The notes under the pieces were generated by a model. That model had not been told where the DNA came from. It did not search any database and worked only from the letters and a program-made list of their open reading frames with translations. Below are positions 42,691-52,794 of a DNA stretch of 64,000 nt, one piece after another. Location: assembly GCA_946902875.1 (NCBI GenBank), contig OX336348.1, positions 18,067,741 through 18,131,740 on the forward strand, written 5' to 3'. The stretch comes from Nematopogon swammerdamellus. Taxonomy: Eukaryota > Arthropoda > Insecta > Lepidoptera > Adelidae. The position numbers and the translations under genes are program-made. Positions within the stretch are counted from its first letter, which is position 1, and the number at the start of each line of letters is the position of its first letter.

Positions 42691-44107
42691 GTCCCTTTTT
42701 ACCCGACTGCGCGACGCAAAGGAGGGTAATGTGTTTATCAGCCTATATTTGTATGTATGTATGTATGTATGTTTGTTCCTTTGTGGCACTCTAGAGACCA
42801 AACGCGTGGGCCGATTTTGATGATTCTTACATCAATCGATTTGTCTTAATCTTGCGAGTGTCACTGAAGACATGACAGTAATCAAAATTCATTATGGCGA
42901 CAACTAGGTGCCATATTGTGAAAAAGAAAAAAATGAAAGTTGGCTAACTATGTTAAGTGGGGTATCGTTGAATAGGTATTTGAAAATTAGGTTTCTCTTA
43001 TCATTTTTCATTTCGAATGACCATTTAGGATCTATAACGATTTAAAGTTGGTTAGCAACCATTCTCACTCTTATAGTAATAGAGCTGTGATAAAGTTCTT
43101 ATTATACAGGGTGTTCGGCACATCGACAGACAATTTTTTTTTTGTAGGTAAGTGGAGTCATTTGCAATGTTTTGACCCAACATACCTTTTGTCAGGTGTC
43201 ACGTGGTATCGAGATACGATTTTTTTTCTTTATTTTTGAAAATTACCAAAATCCCAGCTTTAAACCCTTGTAACCTTTTTGTTCATGTTTGTATCAGCAC
43301 GAAATAAAACTTATTGAATTTTACGATGTATCCTTGTTTTAGAAAAAAGATTATTTGGAAGTTAATGGGTGATGTAGCCAACCGTATCAGGTTCCATAAA
43401 AAAAAAAAAAGTTAATACCATGAAAAGGACTTATGACCTCCCAAAGTCCCGAGAACGAGTAAAAAGATGACAGAATCTTTATTTCTTAATTCATTAAAAA
43501 AAAAACAACACCAATTGAGAGCGTCGTTTTCTTTTAAAAAGTTTGCTAGTTTACGCCCTTTCCAAAGGTATACCACATTTTATACAAATCATTTACTATG
43601 TGATCAAAATTAGAGATAATTTGCAAGAGTCTAAACATTAATATTGGAGAATTGAACAATGTGCCCGCGCGACCGGTACATGTTCTAAATTTGAAACTGC
43701 TCCGGAAAACGCTCTCAGTACGGTAAGTAACCACCGATAAGTAAGTGGCCCTGTTACAAAGTGCCCGCGTTGTCGTTCTATTCTGGTCTATGCCCCTAAT
43801 TTTGACCACATAGTGAATTATTTGTATGACATTTGGTATACAGTTGGAAAGGGCGTAAATTAGCGAACTTTTTAAAAGAAAATGAGGGGGGCAGCGGGGC
43901 GAGGCGAATATGTATGTATGAATTTCCTCCATAAAATTTAAGCCGATCATCTAAATTCGATTAAAATTAGTACACGCACATTTAGCTATACGGGACACAG
44001 GATAGGCTAAATAAAATTCAGTTCCGGTTACGCTAATAGGAGGAATATTTTATTTAGTTAGGTAGTATTTGATTTATTTTAACTGAAGTTTCTTATTTTA
44101 ATCTCCA
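42691..44107. other. Non-coding part of the insertion splitting Gypsy integrase
   Basis: 42696-42760 is an inverted terminal module (ttacccgactgcgcgacgc, ggagggtaatgtg, gtatgtatgt microsatellite). 42770-43100 is the diverged body of that module (gtgggccgattttgatgatt). 43110-43560 is AT-rich. 43905-44030 is a copy of the cctatcctgtgtcccgtata repeat of 3980. The ORFs 43048-43239 and 43546-43950 have no domain. Confidence 0.5.
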
Positions 44108-44215
44108 TAGTTTTTTCCCGCGGATTCGCTAGCGTGAAATTCGTATTTCAAAAGAAGAAAGTAAGTAACTTAGGCCAGGGCCGGAGGGTGAACGGGATTC
44201 AGATATATTTATTTT
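44108..44215 (-). mobile_element. Diverged Helitron 3' end with start of 68-bp array
   Basis: ttcccgcggattcgctagcg, then tgaaattcgtatttc, is the reverse of the Helitron 3' end (compare 1255-1290 and 48335-48378). The terminal CTAG is decayed to CTAT. A single partial 68-bp unit follows before the next insertion interrupts at 44216. Confidence 0.6.
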
Positions 44216-44399
44216 TAAATTTCCGGATTAACAGTAGGTTTAAAGACTTACCTAAGTCGACGTTTCGCCCGCTACGTCACGGGCTTCATCAGGAACTGCG
44301 GGAGTTTCTGTAGCCGACGTCTGGTGTCCGTTGTACCAGACGTCAAACTGTAAGTCTTCTTATGTAAGTCTTTAAACCTACTGATAATCCGAAAATTTA
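44216..44399 (-). mobile_element. Short element with 36-bp inverted ends and a hammerhead-like motif
   Basis: taaatttccggattaacagt (from 44216, arm to 44251) is mirrored by 44364-44399 with two mismatches. Read on the minus strand the interior contains a hammerhead-ribozyme-like arrangement: a GACGT/ACGTC stem III, a GTC cleavage triplet, CTGATGA, a perfect GCCCG/CGGGC stem II and GAAAC. Hammerhead motifs of this kind occur in Penelope-like retroelement ends and in retrozymes. No ORF is present; 184 bp in total. Confidence 0.6.
44259..44321 (-). ncRNA. Hammerhead-ribozyme-like motif
   Basis: Minus strand. Stem III is GACGT (44321-44317) with ACGTC (44263-44259); H17 is C at 44316 (GTC cleavage triplet). 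A stem-loop I region (44315-44293) contains AACT-cccgc-AGTT. The CTGATGA core is 44292-44286, stem II is CGGGC/GCCCG (44284-44280, 44271-44267) with an 8-base loop, and the GAAAC core is 44266-44262. All invariant core positions are present. Stem I next to the core is weak apart from the inner hairpin, so activity is uncertain. Confidence 0.55.
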
Positions 44400-45410
44400 A
44401 TAAAAAATAAAGTTTAAAAAACTGTAACCCGACTATGGAAAAAAGTAACTATTATTAAAAAAACTAAAAAAGTTTCAAAACCTTTACCATAAATAAAATA
44501 AACTAAAAAGTAAGAAACAAGATATTTGGGAGCCATGGCAGTGCTTCCTTCGGACGTTGCTATCATCGTCTTATTGGGTAAGAGCAGTCTTTTGATTTTC
44601 CTGTTTATTTAGTTTTATTGAAGTCTTCTGGCAGTTTCACATTAATAACGTTATAATTAAATTGAAATGCCGTAGTCGTGCGTTGTCAGCTATAAAAAAA
44701 AATTATGCTTGATTGACGGCATCTCGTTGTTAATTTTGCGATCATGCTGAGGAAGGGGAAGAGAGGGAGTGAGAGAGTGAGGGAGTGATGGAGGGGAATG
44801 AGGGAGGGAGGTAAAGATAATATTTTGCCTCGACTCATACAACAGCAATCGGCCACAATAATATAATCCTATAACCTTTCATTTATTCATTAGAGTTACT
44901 CAGTAGTAGTAGGTAAATAACACATAATTCTGTGAAAATTTCAACCGTCGACCTATTACGGTTCCAAAGATACAGCAGTAGGACAGACAGACGGACGGAC
45001 AGACAGACAGACGGCGTAGGCTTAAATATAATATTAAATATAATCCGTACGGGATACGGAAACCTAAAGAAAAGTATTTTCGTATATTTAAAGTTAAGTA
45101 GATAATTTTTTTTTATAGCTGACAACGCACGACTACGGCATTTCAATTTAATTATAACGTTATTAATGTGAAACTGCCAGAAGACTTCAATAAAACTAAA
45201 TAAACAGGAAAATCAAAAGACTGCTCTTACCCAATAAGACGATGATAGCAACGTCCGAAGGAAGCACTGCCATGGCTCCCAAATATCTTGTTTCTTACTT
45301 TTTAGTTTATTTTATTTATGGTAAAGGTTTTGAAACTTTTTTAGTTTTTTTAATAATAGTTACTTTTTTCCATAGTCGGGTTACAGTTTTTTAAACTTTA
45401 TTTTTTATTT
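44400..45410. mobile_element. Foldback element, copy 2
   Basis: Nearly identical to 38229-39240 over about 1 kb, including both arms, the GACA-run centre and the gggagtga microsatellite (slightly shorter here). Outer ends taacccgactatggaaaaaa and ttttttccatagtcgggtta. Confidence 0.88.
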
Positions 45411-45439
45411 CATTCTTTTTAGTAATATTACATAAATAA

Positions 45440-45806
45440 AACTTCTCGAATAAGTAAGTAACTGAGGGCGAGGCCGAAGGCCGAGCTGCGGTTAAGAATA
45501 CCATAAACCTTCTCGAAGACAGTAAGTAACTATGGGTGAGGCCGAAGGCCGAGCTGCGTTCAGGAAGACGAATAACCTTCTCGAAGACAGTAAGTAACTA
45601 TGGGCGAGGTCGAAGGCCGAGCTGCGTTCAGGAAAACGATAAACCTTCTCGAAGACAGTAAGTAACTATGGGTGAGGCCGAAGGCCGAGCTGCGTTCAGG
45701 AAGACGATAAACCTTCTCGAAGACAGTAAGTAACTATGGGCGAGGCCGAAGGCCGAGCTGCGTTCAGGAAGTCGATAAACCTTCTCGAAGGCAGTAAGTA
45801 ACTATA
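45440..45806. repeat. 68-bp minisatellite, copy 2 left part
   Basis: About five units of the same 68-bp repeat, first unit with the same variant (gcggttaagaataccataaa) as the first unit at 39315. It stops at the (taa)n of the inserted LINE 3' end and resumes at 46700. Confidence 0.9.
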
Positions 45807-46318
45807 ATAATAATAATAATTCATTTCATCGACGGCGAACATGGAGCGTTGACGTCGGCCGAGCCAGAACATCTACGGTGAGGGCGACGTCCACCATCGG
45901 CCAGCTTGGGGTCATCGGGACCTCACGTCCCGTCTAGTGCCCCGCTACCGGTGGTGCAGTGCGCCCTTGAGGCGACGCGCGCGCGATGAAGAAGACGTTA
46001 AGAGAGCAGCGCGACGACGTCGCCGTGCAGTCCGGCGGATACGGAGCTCTCCGGGATGAGGGTGGTGGTGGCCTACGTGTCTAGTACCACCACCTATCGC
46101 TCGTAGCTTGCCTCGCGTCGTCCCGGAGAGCTCCGTAGCCACGGCCTGCACCCGCCGGCGTGCTTGGAGGTTTGTCTCCCGCCGCCGGCGGTATTACCGT
46201 TTTTAATTTAATTTTTATATTAATTTTGTGTATTTTTATTACTTTTTTGTATAATATATGTAAAATTAATGTAAAATTTTAAGAATGTGAAATAAAGGAA
46301 TATCATAATAATAATAAT
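45807..46318 (+). mobile_element. LINE-like 3' end with (TAA)n tail
   Basis: A GC-rich segment (gacggcgaacatggagcgtt to cgccggcgtgcttggag) is followed by gtctcccgccgccggcggta, an AT-rich tail, gaaataaagga and (taa)n. The tail recurs at 18325-18450. It contains a pair of inverted words (ggagctctccgggatga near 46043 and cccggagagctcc near 46122). No RT motif is left. It inserted into the 68-bp array. Confidence 0.55.
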
Positions 46319-46699
46319 GATTTTTTTTCAGGTATAACCCATAGTACATTACATTAAATCAATACAGTACAATACAATAAAACAATATAAAATTAGAAAA
46401 GAAACAAAATAAATTATTTACATTTTGTTTTGTCAATAATAAATCCCACATTTAATTATGTCATTGTTATAGTACAATTGGTCAGAGATCGTTTTTATAA
46501 TTTCGTTTTCCGATTTACAAATTCGGTCCATAAACCCTGCTCGCCGCTTCCGCATGATAGCGTAGAAGTCATCGAGCCGATGCTCCGCGAACATGCCAGA
46601 CGCGCTACACCTCCAGGGCAGTCCCAACATACACCGAAGCGCATTGTTGTACTGTACACGCAGTGAGTTGTAGGCTCGCTGCGTGTACTGCGAGTCCAA
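46319..46699 (-). pseudogene. LINE ORF2 C-terminal fragment
   Basis: Minus strand: AYNSLRVQYNNALRCMLGLP, RCSASGMFAEHRLDDFYAIM and RKRRAGFMDRICKSENEII, ending at a stop at 46433. It is followed by an AT-rich 3' UTR to a poly-A-like end near 46320. This is the C-terminal tail seen after the RT in many insect LINEs. It is 5'-truncated at 46699, where the 68-bp array resumes. Confidence 0.65.
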
Positions 46700-46880
46700 A
46701 AGCCGAACTGCGTTCAGGTAGACAAATAACCTTCTCGAAGACAGTAAGTAACTATGGGCGAGGCCGAAGGCCGAGCTGCGTTCAGGAAGACGATAAACCT
46801 GCTCGAAGACAGTAAGTAACTATGGGCGAGGCCGAAGGCCGAGCTGCGATCAAGAAGACGATAAACCTTCTCGAAGACTT
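46700..46880. repeat. 68-bp minisatellite, copy 2 right part
   Basis: Roughly two and a half units (gccgaactgcgttcaggtag, gcgaggccgaaggccgagct), leading directly into the CCTAT array, exactly as at 40640-40716 in copy 1. Confidence 0.88.
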
Positions 46881-47032
46881 TATCCTATCCTATCCTATCC
46901 TATCCTATCCTATCCTATCCTATCCTATCCTATCCTATCCTATCCTATCCTATCCTATCCTATCCTATCCTATCCTATCCTATCCTATCCTATCCTATCC
47001 TATCCTATCCTATCCTATCCTATCCTATCCGA
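46881..47032. repeat. (CCTAT)n array
   Basis: About 30 pure CCTAT units, with none of the GCTAC or GCTAT blocks seen in copy 1. It is followed by gataaggtaagaagggaata as in copy 1. Confidence 0.93.
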
Positions 47033-47474
47033 TAAGGTAAGAAGGGAATAATAAATATGGCAAAATAAATATCTGAATCTGAATATGAAGGGACCTACAG
47101 TTTGACGTGCAATCCGAACCACGGCTGGGCTTATAATTTTTTATTTCATTCATTTTGGTTTAAACCATTAAGTGTCTTATATTTTTGAAATCGCCTTTAG
47201 AAGCTCTTGCCAATGATACCCCACTCGGTGGGGTTTGAAGAAATTATTTTTTAAAGTGTGACAATATGGGGTCCCACGGCCGCCATTTTTAATTTATGGA
47301 AAAATTTGGTACCCTATGACAAGGGGACCATCATAACAAATCGATTGACACCACGATAATCAAAATCGAATGAGTAGTTTAGCAGTTACGGTGGAACATC
47401 CGTACATACCCAGCCACATAGACTGCCAACCACATTACCCTCCTTTTTGGCTCTGCCATAGTCGGGTAAAAATG
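47033..47474 (+). mobile_element. Terminal module, copy 2
   Basis: Nearly identical to 41215-41656, ending gccatagtcgggtaaaaat. Non-coding. Confidence 0.8.
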
Positions 47475-47499
47475 AATATAATTTTATTAATAACAGAGT

Positions 47500-48378
47500 A
47501 AACTTAAAAACATTGGATTCAGATAAACAATAAACATTCTCAAAGAAAGTAAGTAACATACTAAAGGCGAGGCTGAAGGACGAGCTGCGATCAGGAAGTG
47601 TATAAACCTTTTCGAAGAAAGTAAGTAACAAAGGGCGCGGCCGAAGGCCGAGCTGCATTCAGGTAGACTATAAACCTTCTCGAAGAAATTAAGTAATTGA
47701 GGGCGAGGCTGAAGGCCGAGCTGCGTTTAGGAAGACTATAAACCTTCTTGATGAAAGTAAGTAACTGAGGGCGAGGCCGAAGGCCGAGCTGCGTTCAGGA
47801 AGACTATAAACTTTCTTGATGAAAGTTAGTGACTGAGGGCGAGGCCGAAGGCCGAGCTGCGGTCAGGAAGACGATAACCTTTTCGAAGAAAGTAAGTAAC
47901 AGAGGGCGAGGCCGAAGGCCGAGCTGCGTTCAGGAAGACCATAAACCTTCTCTAAGAAAGTAAACAACTAAGGGCGAGGCCAAAGGCCGAGCTGCGTACA
48001 GGAAGATTAAACCTAAGTAGTAAGTAACTAAGGGCGAGGCCGAAGGCCTCGCCCTTAGTTACTTACTTTGTTCGAGAAGGTTTATGGTCTTCCTGAACGC
48101 AGCTCGGCCTTCGGCCTCGCCCTCTGTTACTTACTTTCTTCGAAAAAGTTATCGTCTTCCTGAACGCAGCTCGGCCTTCGGCCTCGCCCTCAGTTACTTA
48201 CTTTCTTCGAGAAGGTTTATTGTTTTCCAGAATGCAGCTCAGCCTGAAGCCTTGCCGTTAGTTACTTACTTTAGTTGAGAAGGTTTATTGTTTACCTAAA
48301 TGCAGATCGGCCTTAGCTACTTACTTTCTTCCTTTGAAATACGAATTTCACGCGAGCGAAGCCGCGGGCAAAATCTAG
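47500..48378 (+). mobile_element. Helitron 3' portion with 68-bp array and inversion
   Basis: Units of the 68-bp repeat run in one orientation to about 48035 and in the opposite one to about 48320, with the head-to-head junction at cgaggccgaaggcctcgccc (48038-48057). The 3' end is aatttcacgcgagcgaagcc, gcgggcaaaat, then CTAG at 48375-48378 followed by T. The 5' TC end is not evident; the sequence before 47500 is the composite end, so the left side may be truncated. Confidence 0.65.
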
Positions 48379-48515
48379 TAATCAATAAAATTATCAGTAG
48401 TTTACACCACCGCAAGCTACTTAATAATCCCCACGATATTAACTTTCTCAATGAAATGACAAGATTACGAAATTTACGGTATTATAATCCTAACTAAAAA
48501 GTGTAAAATAAAAAA

Positions 48516-48962
48516 AGTTAATTTAAAAAACAAAAAAACCCGACTGCGTAAAAAATTAACTTGAAATAAAAACTGAAAAGAAAAAAACAAGTCCAGTAGT
48601 CTAGAACTCTGTTAAGTAATATTGAATAACTACACCATTGAAATAGTTTCATTATCGATACACACATATAATAAAACAAATAATAAACTCTAATGCGGAA
48701 CATAGCGACTTTAACAGTCGGGACCCACTGAAATTTTCCCAATAATGGGTCCCGACTGTTAAAGTCGCTATGTTCCGTATTAGAGTTTATTATTTGTTTT
48801 ATTATATGTTTGTATCGATAATGGAACTATTTCAATGGTGTAGTTATTCAATATTACTTAACAGAGTTCTAGACTACTGGACTTGTTTTTTTCTTTTCAG
48901 TTTTTATTTCAAGTTAATTTTTTACGCAGTCGGGTTTTCTTATTTTTTAAATTAACTTTTTT
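48516..48962. mobile_element. Foldback element with acccgact ends
   Basis: 48516-48738 and 48742-48962 are almost perfect reverse complements around cccaataatggg (example: ggaacatagcgactttaaca against tgttaaagtcgctatgttcc). Outer parts are aaaacccgactgcgtaaaaa and ttttttacgcagtcgggttt. The two mirrored ORFs (48518-48742, 48770-48955) are copies of each other and not genes. It belongs to the family at 775, 38229 and 44400. Confidence 0.85.
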
Positions 48963-48975
48963 TTTACTCCTTACA

Positions 48976-51230
48976 AACGGCCCCAGGTGATCGATATGTA
49001 CCGTGTGAAATGGACGATCAAATTTTGGGATGGGGTGCAGAAACCCTGGTTTCTTTCCGCCCGGTGTTTTAGTAAATGAACATTCGAGACAGGATTAGAC
49101 GTATTTCTTAACAAATCGCCTCATTTTAGCAAACCAATAGGTCTCGCGAATTTTACTAAGCGTTTTGTCGAATGAAAAGTGTCCAATGTCATCATGGCAC
49201 TGTTTTAAGATATGCCATCGAACGCCTTTTGGCACGACAAGCTTATCGCCTAGATCAGTCCTTCGATAGATCAGATCTCCTTTTATGAGGAAGTTGTCGC
49301 GCTCTTGCTTCGCCTGTTCATCATCAGTCGTCTTAAGAATATCTACAATGCGACGAATCTCCTGGTCGGCACTTTGCACCGTGGCTATCCACGTAGCACT
49401 AGAAACGCTCATTACCGCGAGTACTTCCCGATCGTCATTTTCAGAAGAGCTGCATACAGGATTTCTACTTAAGGCATCAACGTGCGCCATGTTTTTCCCC
49501 GGTCTATATTCGATATAATGGTCAAATTCTTGCATTGCACCCCACCAACGAGCTACGCGTGGAATCATATCCCTCTTTGTAAAGGTTGCACGTAATGAGT
49601 TGCAATCGGTAAGTATTTTAAAATGTATCCCGATCAAATAGACTCTAAACCTCTGTAACGAAGCGACCACGGCTAAGGTCTCGAGTTCGTAAGAAGTCAT
49701 GTGCTGTTCTTCGGGCGAAGTCTGCCGGCTAAAGTACGCAATGGCACGCATTTGACTATTCCCGTCCCTCTGCATTAATATACCACCAATGCCTATTTTG
49801 CACGCATCAGTGTGTAACTCCGTTTCAGCATTTGGATCGTATAAGGCCAAAATCGGTCGATTCACCAACTCTAACTTCAGCGCCTCAAACGCTTTCGCTT
49901 GTTCATCTCCCCATTTCCATTTGGTGTCCTTCTTTAATAATGTCGTTAAGGGTCGCGCTATTACGGAGAAATTTCTAACAAAACGTCTAAATTACCTCGC
50001 CAGTCCAACGAACTGACGGATGTTGTGTTGGGACGAAGGAGTTGGAAATTTCGATACCGCATCTATTTTTCTCGCTCCCGGGCGAATACCGCGTCGCGAT
50101 ACTTCAAACCCTAGAAAGTCGACTTCTTCTTTAAAGAAGACGCACTTGGACAGTTTCAGCGTTAGGCCCGCATTGCGAAGCTGATTTAGTATTATTTTTG
50201 GCCGTTCTAGTCCCTGTTCGTAGTCTCCGGATGGCACTAAAATATCGTCCATGTATACCACAGCTATAGTGTGGCGCAGTTTGCCAAGAACTTGGTTGAT
50301 GATTCGTTGGAAAGTTGACGGAGCGTTCGCGAGGCCAAACGGCATTCTGTTGTATTCGAACTGACCATCCGGAGTTACGAACGAGGTGAGAGGTTTGGAT
50401 TTTTCCTCGAGCGCTATTTGGTAGTACCCAGACGCCAAGTCTAACGTTGTAAAGTGAGCGTATCCCTCGAGTCGATGCAGTTGATCGTCTATCCTTGGCA
50501 AGGGATATTGCTCCTTCACTGTCTTATTGTTGAGAGCCCTATAGTCCACACATAATCTTTTCTCTCCAGTTTTCTTTTTTACTAGAATTATAGGGCTGGA
50601 ATATTCCGAAGTGGACTCCTTCACAATTCCGCAATCCAACATTTCTTGAACCATGTCCCTTACTTCCTCTCTTTCTTTGAACGACAATCGGTACGGTCTA
50701 TAGGTCACAGGGGTCGTGTCATTTAAAGTTATCTTTATTTCGCCTGATTTACATTTACCAAGTTCTTCCAAATTAAACGCGAAACAGTCTCTGTAGTCAT
50801 TCAACAACTCCACCAATTTAGCTTTCGTATTTTCGTCAACGTTACTATCTATGTATATATCCTCATCTCTGATTCGAGAAGACCCGTTATTTTCTGTTTC
50901 TGTTATTCGATTACAGGTTACAACGCCTCCGCTTTTATTATTCGTCCATGTTGTGTGACCACGGGTTATCAGCTGACCTGTTTTAAATTTTAATGATTTA
51001 TCACTGTCATTTCGAATCAACACATTCACCCTTCCGTTTTCTATGGCATAAAAACCGTTCATAATAGTATGATCTTTGCCTGGTTCGTTACGGTTATTAG
51101 TCGAGATCACTACGTTTCCGGTAAAGTTCGGGACCGAATAACATGGAAGAGTAGTAAAACTTTGTACGTCTGTATCCTCAAGGGCGTATAGATCGACTTT
51201 CCCCACGAAATCGTCGGCCCTTTTCGTCAT
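48976..51230 (-). pseudogene. Gypsy pol: RT, RNase H and integrase N-terminus
   Basis: One minus-strand frame with two TAA stops. RT: SEYSSPIILVKKKTGEKRLC, YRALNNKTVKEQYPLPRID, LDLASGYYQI with the catalytic Asp, MPFGLANAPSTFQR and AVVYMDDILV (YMDD), and FLGFEVSRRGIRPG. A stop follows at 49994-49992. RNase H: RPILALYDPNAETELHTDAC, YELETLAVVASLQRFRVYLI, HVDALSRNP. Integrase: HDDIGHFSFDKTLSKIRETY, FVKKYV, stop (about 49097-49095), then CLEC and HTVHIDHLGPFVR to 48980, where the insertion block begins. The pol frame starts at ATG 51230, shifted relative to the protease frame. It is a dead copy, with the rest of the integrase at 41657-42690 and 37945-38228. Confidence 0.9.
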
Positions 51231-51597
51231 ATATGGCTAACTTATCGTACGTTTTGTGCAAGACTACATCCTTTTGCTCCGTAAAACTCTGACCAATTAG
51301 CGTCGGATGATCGAGAAACGAATCTGAAACCATGAGTGTCAGAACTTCCCTCTCGACTTCATCGACTCTGACTTACAAGTTTGCTTTCCCTAAAGGGTCT
51401 ACGCCTTCAGAAGCCGCGAAGCCGGTTACGATCGGCAGATCATCAGTCGACCACGCTACATCGATGCCGCGTCCTTCGGTTTCTCTTATCAAGGTGACCT
51501 CACTCCCCAAATCAATAAATGAGTCAAAAGGTCTATTATTCATCATTATGGTCTTGCGAAACTTATCTGCACTATGAGTGTCACAGACGACACGCAT
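51231..51597 (-). pseudogene. Gypsy protease region
   Basis: Minus strand: RPFDSFIDLGSEVTLIRETE. The catalytic Asp is kept but the usual Thr/Ser of DTG/DSG is Leu (DLGS). After KANL a TAA interrupts, and the same frame continues with VRVDEVEREVLTLMVSDSFL, HPTLIGQSFTEQK and KTYDKLAIYDEKG to the pol frame shift near 51230. It cleaves the Gag-Pol precursor in intact relatives. It overlaps the end of gag in the adjacent frame. Confidence 0.75.
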
Positions 51598-51606
51598 GAC
51601 TTTAGC

Positions 51607-52794
51607 CTAAGAGGGGTTCGCGTTGGTTTTAAAATAACAGTCCGCAGCTAGATGCCCTACCTTGTCACTAACGGTGTACTTCTTCAATTGATTAGTGCAC
51701 TTGAATTTAGGGTGTCCTAACACACCACAGTTAAAGCATTTAATGTTTGGATGTCGGATAGGGTTCGCATTATTATTACGAGGACACTTCGACCTTATGT
51801 GTCCTACTTCTCCACATCCGTAACATTTGTTATGCAACCCGGGCGCGATTTGTCTTTGTTTGTCCGTCAAGGTACGTTTTGGCGCGAGTTTGATGCTACG
51901 TAAGTAACTTAATAGTTTATTGGGATCATCATACCGCGCGGCCTGCGCTCCCATCCTAATGGACCTATCTTCTATTCCCAGGAGGAGGCAGTCGACCGCG
52001 TGTTTTCCTACAATGCCGCATCTATTTAAAAGTGTCTGTTTTTCGTAGTAGTACTGCTCTAGAGGTTCTCCGAATTTAGCCTTCCTGTCCAGCATCTCCT
52101 TGAGCATGACCCCATAATTCTCCTCACCTGGAAATGCTTCTAATAACTTATCTTGCCACTCGCTCCACGTGAACATCACCGTGGGCAACCCTTGATACCA
52201 CTTTTGTGCCATACCGGTTAGTTTTGGCAGCGCGTTGTGAGTAACTTCCCTATCTGTCCACCCGTAAATTTTTGAAATTTCGTTTATTTTCGTCAGCCAT
52301 ATGCTCATTGTTTGTGTGCGCTTGGCCGGATGAAACTCCGGAATAGTATTGTGAACCAAAGAAAATTTTTCTACGTGCGACCTCTCAAAAGGCCCTTTCA
52401 GTAAATCTACTAACTTCTTGATGGAGTCGACCGAGATCATGTCTGTGTTATCGGAATTCTCAATACTAGCATTTGTTTCCTTTCTGTGCGACTGACCTTC
52501 GTTAACACTAAGCGAAGGGGTCAAGGATCGTCGGCGATCCGCTGTACGCCCGACGGTTCGGCGTTGACGTGTCGAACTACTACGACGTCGCGACTTACTA
52601 CGCGATAAACGTTCTGTCGTTTCGTCACTGCTGTTGGACCTCCTCCGCATCGGGGTGCGAGAGCGCCTGCCGCGACGACGGTAAGGACGAGCGCCCCTGC
52701 CCCGCGAGCGCGATCGCGAAGCCCGCTCCCGGTCTCGGCGCCTTGGAGTCACCCCGTTGCCGTCCTCGCTGTCTGCACGCCGCTGCCGTCGCAC
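51607..52794 (-). CDS. Gypsy gag with Arg/Ser-rich N-terminus and zinc knuckles
   Basis: An open frame of 395 codons. The first codon at 52794 is GTG with a stop just upstream, so the true start is unclear. Residues 1-95 are very rich in Arg and Ser (RASRSRSRGRGARPYRRRGR, SRSKSRRRSSSTRQRRTVGR). A capsid-like region follows (about 120-300: RTQTMSIWLTKINEISKIYG, WYQGLPTVMFTWSEWQDKLL, FGEPLEQYYYEKQTLLNRCG). Then come zinc knuckles CYGCGEVGHIRSKC and CFNCGVLGHPKFKC, and a decayed third. Gag packages the element RNA. It is the only ORF of this element without an internal stop. Upstream it abuts the THAP-unit repeat at 52862, so no 5' LTR is seen. Confidence 0.82.
   Translation of the reverse strand: MRRQRRADSEDGNGVTPRRRDRERASRSRSRGRGARPYRRRGRRSRTPMRRRSNSSDETTERLSRSKSRRRSSSTRQRRTVGRTADRRRSLTPSLSVNEGQSHRKETNASIENSDNTDMISVDSIKKLVDLLKGPFERSHVEKFSLVHNTIPEFHPAKRTQTMSIWLTKINEISKIYGWTDREVTHNALPKLTGMAQKWYQGLPTVMFTWSEWQDKLLEAFPGEENYGVMLKEMLDRKAKFGEPLEQYYYEKQTLLNRCGIVGKHAVDCLLLGIEDRSIRMGAQAARYDDPNKLLSYLRSIKLAPKRTLTDKQRQIAPGLHNKCYGCGEVGHIRSKCPRNNNANPIRHPNIKCFNCGVLGHPKFKCTNQLKKYTVSDKVGHLAADCYFKTNANPS

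Larger units (their letters stand above)
44400..47474. mobile_element. Composite insertion, copy 2
   Basis: Same module order as 38229-41656: foldback, 68-bp array, CCTAT array and terminal module ending gccatagtcgggtaaaaat, with only small differences. The array is interrupted by two LINE 3' ends (45807-46699). It lies inside the block that splits the Gypsy integrase between 42691 and 48975. Confidence 0.75.

Noticed and set aside
48518..48955. Mirrored 61-74-aa hydrophobic ORFs
   Set aside because: They are identical products of the two arms of a foldback element and have no independent support.
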